DNA of 64,000 nucleotides from Acheta domesticus (lineage: Eukaryota; Arthropoda; Insecta; Orthoptera; Gryllidae): contig JAHLJT010009436.1 of assembly GCA_031308135.1 (NCBI GenBank), positions 139,212,303 through 139,276,302 on the forward strand, given 5' to 3'. Every line of letters begins with the position of its first letter. The first letter of the stretch is position 1. Made by a program: the position numbers and the translations under genes. Below are positions 58,591-64,000 of the stretch, piece by piece. Below the pieces are notes generated by a model. It ran no database searches. It worked only from the letters and a program-made list of their open reading frames with translations, and was not told the origin of the DNA.

Positions 58591-60105
58591 CATTTTAAAA
58601 GAAAATTGTTTTGTAACAAATACGTTCTGCGTCTATAGACTTATTGAGCCTCATTTTGACGCAGCATTTCTTGTTTTCATTAGAACCGAGTTATTAGTAT
58701 AGTTTAATGAAATAATTTTTGTGAAAATAAAGGAATATTTTTTCTGTTGTGAAGGTTGTCGTGTCTTATTGCTATTAACTCCCTTTCCATAGTTTACATA
58801 GAATCAAAACAGAGACAATATTAAGTGTCCGCACACTTTTCACACTTACATACTTACACTTACTTACTACATCCATTCCTACTTGGGAGGGGGGATCGAT
58901 ATTCTTAATGCATTGATCCGAGTTACCAATGCCACTTCCACCTAATTCACTAAATCTTCCAGGAACGTTATGATTTTGCTGTTTTATTGAACATTTTGAA
59001 CACACTTTTATTTGATTTGTTAATGTGTAAAGAATTTATTGAAAAAATCTGTTCTTCCTAATGTTAGCAAATTTTAATCTTTGCTTAATTTGAGTATGAA
59101 GTTTTGAGTATGAATTAGTACTTAAGTAGTTAACACCAAACTTTAATTTTTCGTTTTATTCAAACACCAGTATCAGTATCCGTAGTTTAAGTAAAAGTAA
59201 CCCTACCATAAATTGGGAAACCATCTCTTGTATAAATAAAATCTAATTGTTATAACTTATCTTAATTTAATTTCGAAATACTAAAATTACGAAAGAGAAT
59301 AATAAAAATTTGTTTTCAAAATTACGAGGTCGGTGTCTTTCACGCAAACCCATAAAATTTATTCTATATAAATATCCTTTAATAATCAAGAGGGTTCTAT
59401 AATTCAAGGTTCCGTATTTTAATGAAATAAGCCCCAAAGGCTTCATTTTATCATGTAATTTCAAATACCTTGATTGCCAGATAATAATCATAATGAAACT
59501 GCATCAAAGGAACTCATCACAAAGAGAAAGGGAACAAATTCCTTAAATACAAAACTTTTAAACTTAACTCGCAGAAAAAATCTTACTTTTTGTTATATTC
59601 TTCTTATGTTAAATATATTATTCTTTTGAATATGTGAGTCCGAAATATCAATTTCTTATTTGCTTTGAAATTTACATAATTCAGAAGTATTGTTAATTTT
59701 ATTTTATTGTAGAACCAGAAATGTCAATATCATAAATATGTCGCCTTAGTGCCCATATTACATGAGTATCCATGTTATTTTTAGTCATGAATACATTTTT
59801 TTTGTAAGATTTTGAATACTCACATACTGCCGCAGTAACTTCCCACCACAACCTCGGCGTCAGTAATCTTAAACGAGTCATCTGCAAATTCGGATAGTGT
59901 TAACCGCAACCACTTCGTGATTCATAATTTAATCATCTACGAGTAGGCTTTCTGTGGTTGAATACAAATTAAATGTGACTCTAACCATAGTATCTGTAAA
60001 CCTTAATCTGACAGATGACTGATGCCCCTTACTTCACGATGGCGACAAATTCATATTTCCATTAAGTACTGAGAACAATACAAATAAACTTAGACTTCCA
60101 TACTA
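58591..60105. other. No recognisable feature
   Basis: AT-rich; short frames only. Confidence 0.5.
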
Positions 60106-60728
60106 TTTTTACTTTCCCGTAACGTACGTATATACGGAGTAATACACGTAGTATAGGGAAAGTTATGTAACGCTGCGAAAAATTGATTTCAAGATTTGGG
60201 TATCTAATACAAGTTTTGGGATAAAATACAAGTTTTGGGATCTCTTGATAGCAAAAAAGTGTTTTTTTCAAAACGTCCGTCCGTCTGTCCGTCCGTCAGT
60301 CAGTCCATTTGTCAGTCCGTCTGTCCGTCAGTCTGTGATCAACACTAGCGCTTAAACCATACGCACGATTTCTTCCAAAATGAATATTCCTCAGTTAATC
60401 TGGTTCAACTCGAGGCACCGCAATTTTGAAAAACTTTCTTCAAAATTTGGGGGTACTTCACATGAAACCCCTCAAACATTTTCAAAATTTTCTCAAAAAT
60501 GACTAAAAATTTTTTCTTTAAACTTTTGGTAAGAATAGTGCCTAATGTACTCTATGAGATGACATAAACGCCATATTGTTGTATTCTTATTTTTTAATGC
60601 AAAAATTTAATGTCTTTTACTTGTCTCTCAGGTCGTTAATATTGACATTAGAGGCGATTTGTTCACATTATTATATTTATGAGTACATGTGCTTTAGATA
60701 ATGTAAAAGTTGCTCGAGAACTCAATTG
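60106..60728 (+). repeat. Family A repeat, partial copy
   Basis: Starts 'tactttcccgtaacgtacg' and has the TACG-rich palindromic end, a (GTCC/GTCT)n tract at about 60,275-60,335 and 'gggggtacttcacatgaaacccc'. It stops near 60,728, where family D begins. Confidence 0.7.
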
Positions 60729-60729
60729 C

Positions 60730-60973
60730 CTTCGGCATCAAAATTTTGATTTTTAAAGATCTAAAACGCCTCGTTTAAGAGTTATTTAACGATATAGGTT
60801 CAAAATGCTGCTGAGTGTGCTGCGGGTTGCATTCGACGTGAATATTTAGTTTTGTTCTACAGCGCCATGTAGTGGAGTTACAGCAGACTTAACAGCACAT
60901 AAACCTTCTGTGTGAAAACACACAATGAAGTGCCAACTTTCATGGAGATCGGTCCAACGGTGTCGGAGTTCTG
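60730..60973 (-). repeat. Dispersed repeat family D, copy 2
   Basis: Inverse of 44,851-45,095. It directly follows a broken family A copy, so one inserted into or recombined with the other. Confidence 0.75.
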
Positions 60974-61000
60974 CTCTTATATACATACCAACATCCTGTT

Positions 61001-61001
<1 letters not shown>

Positions 61002-61051
<50 letters not shown>
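61002..61051. repeat. (TA)n microsatellite
   Basis: About 50 bp of uninterrupted TA, at the 3' side of the family D copy. Confidence 0.98.
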
Positions 61052-61053
<2 letters not shown>

Positions 61054-61135
61054 ACTTCAAGTTCATTGGCACAAAGTGATCATTTTATTTTTGAAGGGTC
61101 CCTTCAAAAGTAATGTAAGACAATTTTTTAAACAT

Positions 61136-61641
61136 TCAATTTATTGTCCACATCTTTGCTACTTCCATATTTTCTCCGTCTCTTTCTACAGCCTCATCCC
61201 ACCATACCGCACTGTAGAAGTCTGGGCTATATGACAACTGAGCCACTGTTTAGCAGCCTTCACAAAAGAGCCATCACCTCCTGGAACCCATCTGGCACAA
61301 ATCTTGTTTAACTGCACATATTCTGCACACACTTGGTTCTCTTGTACACATTTTCATTGGCAATTCTTTCACGGCTACACGCTTGTGAACCAAAATAAGA
61401 TTGTGAATGCGCTGCGCATTATTAGGATAGTGCAGCCGTGTCGCTGTCCGGGAGATCCAGAGTATTCGCTTGCCCTAATTCGCTAGATAATCTTAAAGCC
61501 CACTGACTAACTCTACTGCGATGAACACCATCATTTCCATACACATTTTTTAACCTTTCGTGAATGTTTGTCACCGTTTTGTTCTTACAGGAATTCTATA
61601 GTAACACGTTGCTTCCGATGAACTTCTATTGCAGCAGCCAT
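61136..61641 (-). pseudogene. Mariner (DD34D) transposase, internally deleted
   Basis: From ATG at 61,639-61,641 the minus strand reads 'MAAAIEVHRKQRVTIEFL' and, after a frameshift, 'IHERLKNVYGNDGVHRSRV' with 'QWALR'. This is the mariner N-terminal helix-turn-helix region. A 'CARWVP' segment follows. Sequence then passes directly to the C-terminal block ('KQWLS', 'GGMRL', 'ERDG') with no catalytic D-D-D core between, so the middle is deleted. Downstream 'ttttgaagggacccttc' resembles a mariner 3' flank. Non-functional. Confidence 0.7.
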
Positions 61642-61689
61642 CTTAAAAAAGTGCTATGAGAACAATACTTGCGGAAACAGGTTGAAAAA

Positions 61690-64000
61690 AATAATTTAAG
61701 CGAAAAGAATTCTCTTTACATTGATTTCGTATAATCAAAGACGTAAAAAAGATTTTTTTTAAATTCACGTGCGTCACTTTTGGTGTAACCTTCGCAGTAC
61801 CTTCTACATGCCCTAAAAGATTGAAATATCTCTTCTGAGATACCTATAAACTGGACTTGTGTTACAGCTAATAGTAGGTGTTAAGGTGTATTCACATTAA
61901 AATTTAAGAGTAAACGTAGTATAAACGCAAATTCATGGTGCAATACTACTCACTGAAACAATTCACACCAGAGAAACGTGAACGTAAACATAAACACGAG
62001 ACGTAACCGTGGATGTTTGCCAGCTGTAGGTTTTCCTGTTCACGTTTGCGTAATGTGACACCAACACACCATCAAGTGCTGCAGCAAAATGCAAAGATTT
62101 TCTTGCGTTTCGCTACCAAATAATGCAGTCTGTAAGAGCTTGAATTGTCATTCATCATCAGTGATCATGAAACGCTCCATAGAATCAAAAATTAATGGCG
62201 CTCATTGTAAACGAAGTGATTGTCAATCTGGCATGTTAGCCTTCATTTATTTAATGTCCTTCGATTCCTTACAGAATTTCCGTGGGGAGTATTTATTGTA
62301 TCTATATCGATGAGAGGTTGTGTTCACTTTAACGTTGAAGGACATTGTGAATACTATGTACAAGTTTATGTTAAAGTTTTTTTATCTATAACGTATTCTT
62401 TAAGTTTATTACAATCACATGGCCATCAGATTTTAAGAGAGACATCAATGTAAGAGAAAGCACAAACCTTCAGGACAAAGTGTTGTTTTAATTGTAAAGC
62501 AAGCAAGGCGGCGAGTTCTCAATTCCATGCGCTAGAAATCATCCAATCCTTAGAACGCTTCTCGTTGTTTTATGGACATTTACCATCTGTTTATTAACAT
62601 TACTCCTAAAATATCTGTATATTTTTATTATTACTCAATTCTTTTCTATAATACTGAAAAGGCTCCTTGTGCAACGTCAGATTCTAGTTTTTATAGTGTT
62701 TGTAGTTTTATCGCCGCATTTATCGATGACCGAACGTCTCGCCTCTGGACTTTATTCACTTATTTTGGATAATGTGAACATTGACTGGCTAATTCGAGAA
62801 TTATCCAGATTCGCAATTCATCCGTCGATACAAGAAAATAAGTGATTAAATTGCGCAAATGGGACTCAAAACAGTACACAATACATGAATTATTTTTGAA
62901 TGAGAATTCAGTTCACCTTCAGGCACTCGTGCTAATGAATCTTAATACGAGAGTTCACATGAGATTTGTGGTACCGTTAACACATGTTACAAAAATGACT
63001 CAAAATAAAGCTTTGTATTTGTGCAACGTCAGCTTCTAGTGACGTGACTTGTCGATAAATATTCAAGTCTCTAGTCATGTGAAGAGTTCTAGTCCATGTT
63101 AGTATGATTGACGATTAGAGGATATGCAAGCCTTCAATCTTCTTTAGAGAAGTATTTTTTAACTTAACATCAAAATAAATTAAGAACTGTGTGTGATGTA
63201 CGTGGGACAAGTGAAATCTGAGCACGTTTTCTTGAGCCCCGTCATTACTACGTTCGCTCTTGTAAGTTGCATAATGAAGAATGGTGACAAAGAACACTTT
63301 TGGAGACACTTGATAACAAGAAATATTGCCTTCCGTGCGATATAAAGTATTTGCATCGGGAATTGAGGTACTGATTTTGGTCTTTATTCCTCCTACTCCC
63401 ACCCTATTTGGATTTTATCCTGCTATTTGGATAACCAAATACCAGAAGACTACTGGGTTGGGAAGAAACACTACCTGGGTAAAGAATTAGGAGGCAAAAT
63501 ACATTTTAACACTTAGTGCATAACTGGATCTTTAGGATGTGTGCTGTTCAGTATGATTACATGGCATTAGAAAAAGTATGTACAGCTGATTTAGGTCATG
63601 GCTAACTACGACCAAAATGTTTAGTTCACTTTATCTGATATACCAAAATAAAAGTTTCTTCACAATGGTTATTTTTTATTTCAAATGTCCAGAAAAATAA
63701 ACAAAAACAATGAACTCAAAATTTCAATTTATTTTAGCATTAAATTATTTTTTCTTTCTCATTCATTACTACTTAGTAATAAATACTTACTTATAAGTAA
63801 TGTACTCTCATACATTACTTATATTTCAAATGTATATAAGTAATTATCAACATATTATTCTTTACTACAGACTGAATTATGTTGCTTCCTCCCTGCGTTC
63901 GGTATCATCAGTAGTTACGCGATCGGACTATGCTTTCTGAGGAGGGAAAATCAAAAGGGTATTAAGTGGGTCAAAAAACTGATCGCGGCACGCCACATTA
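61690..64000. other. No recognisable feature to the window edge
   Basis: AT-rich, with short frames only. I see no RNA gene, repeat copy or domain here. Confidence 0.5.

Overview
The window is AT-rich eukaryotic genomic DNA packed with transposable elements. No complete, confidently recognised host protein gene is visible. The animal is most likely an insect: the one intact-looking element is an errantivirus-type (Ty3/gypsy with env) provirus, and the remnants are insect-typical (Crypton, Tc1, mariner, hAT, Dong/R4-like LINE, tRNA-derived SINEs). The density of decayed repeats suggests a large genome, such as a cockroach, phasmid or orthopteran, but the sequence alone does not fix the species.

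Layout. 1-3,160: a dispersed repeat copy, a GC-rich promoter-like island near 1.0-1.2 kb and a 195-bp direct repeat. 3,160-6,540: a large non-coding repeat (family A, with GACG tracts), cut by a 5'-truncated LINE. 7,560-8,470: a hAT-like end and a decayed Crypton tyrosine recombinase on the minus strand. 12,990-15,010: a 1,625-bp TA-flanked element with very long inverted repeats, sitting in a repeat whose empty counterpart lies at 1-260. 19.2-24.2 kb: more family A, a GC island and three SINE copies. 24,652-31,400: the provirus, with two identical 626-bp LTRs and a CTAG target duplication. 31.4-33.2 kb: two foldback MITEs and two candidate minus-strand coding exons. 35.2-37.4 kb: family A. 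38.7-43.5 kb: hAT ends, a head-to-tail array of Dong/R4-like LINE 3' ends in TAA repeats, and a hAT element with a perfect 8-bp duplication. 44-49 kb: a GC island, family A and a 570-bp direct duplication. 57.7-58.6 kb: a Tc1 relic. 60.1-61.7 kb: family A, a TA microsatellite and an internally deleted mariner.

The main point of interest is the provirus. Its LTRs are identical, so it inserted recently. Gag, protease, integrase and env are open, but pol lacks reverse transcriptase and nearly all of RNase H through an in-frame deletion. It therefore looks like a young, trans-mobilised defective provirus. A short hydrophobic reading frame ending in a consensus splice donor lies before gag and is in phase with an acceptor at the env start, which suggests how env gets its N-terminus.

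The provirus also separates two diverged copies of a minus-strand signal-peptide exon (24.45-24.56 kb and 31.6-32.05 kb). These are the best hint of a host gene family here. All identifications come from reading motifs; nothing was checked against a database.
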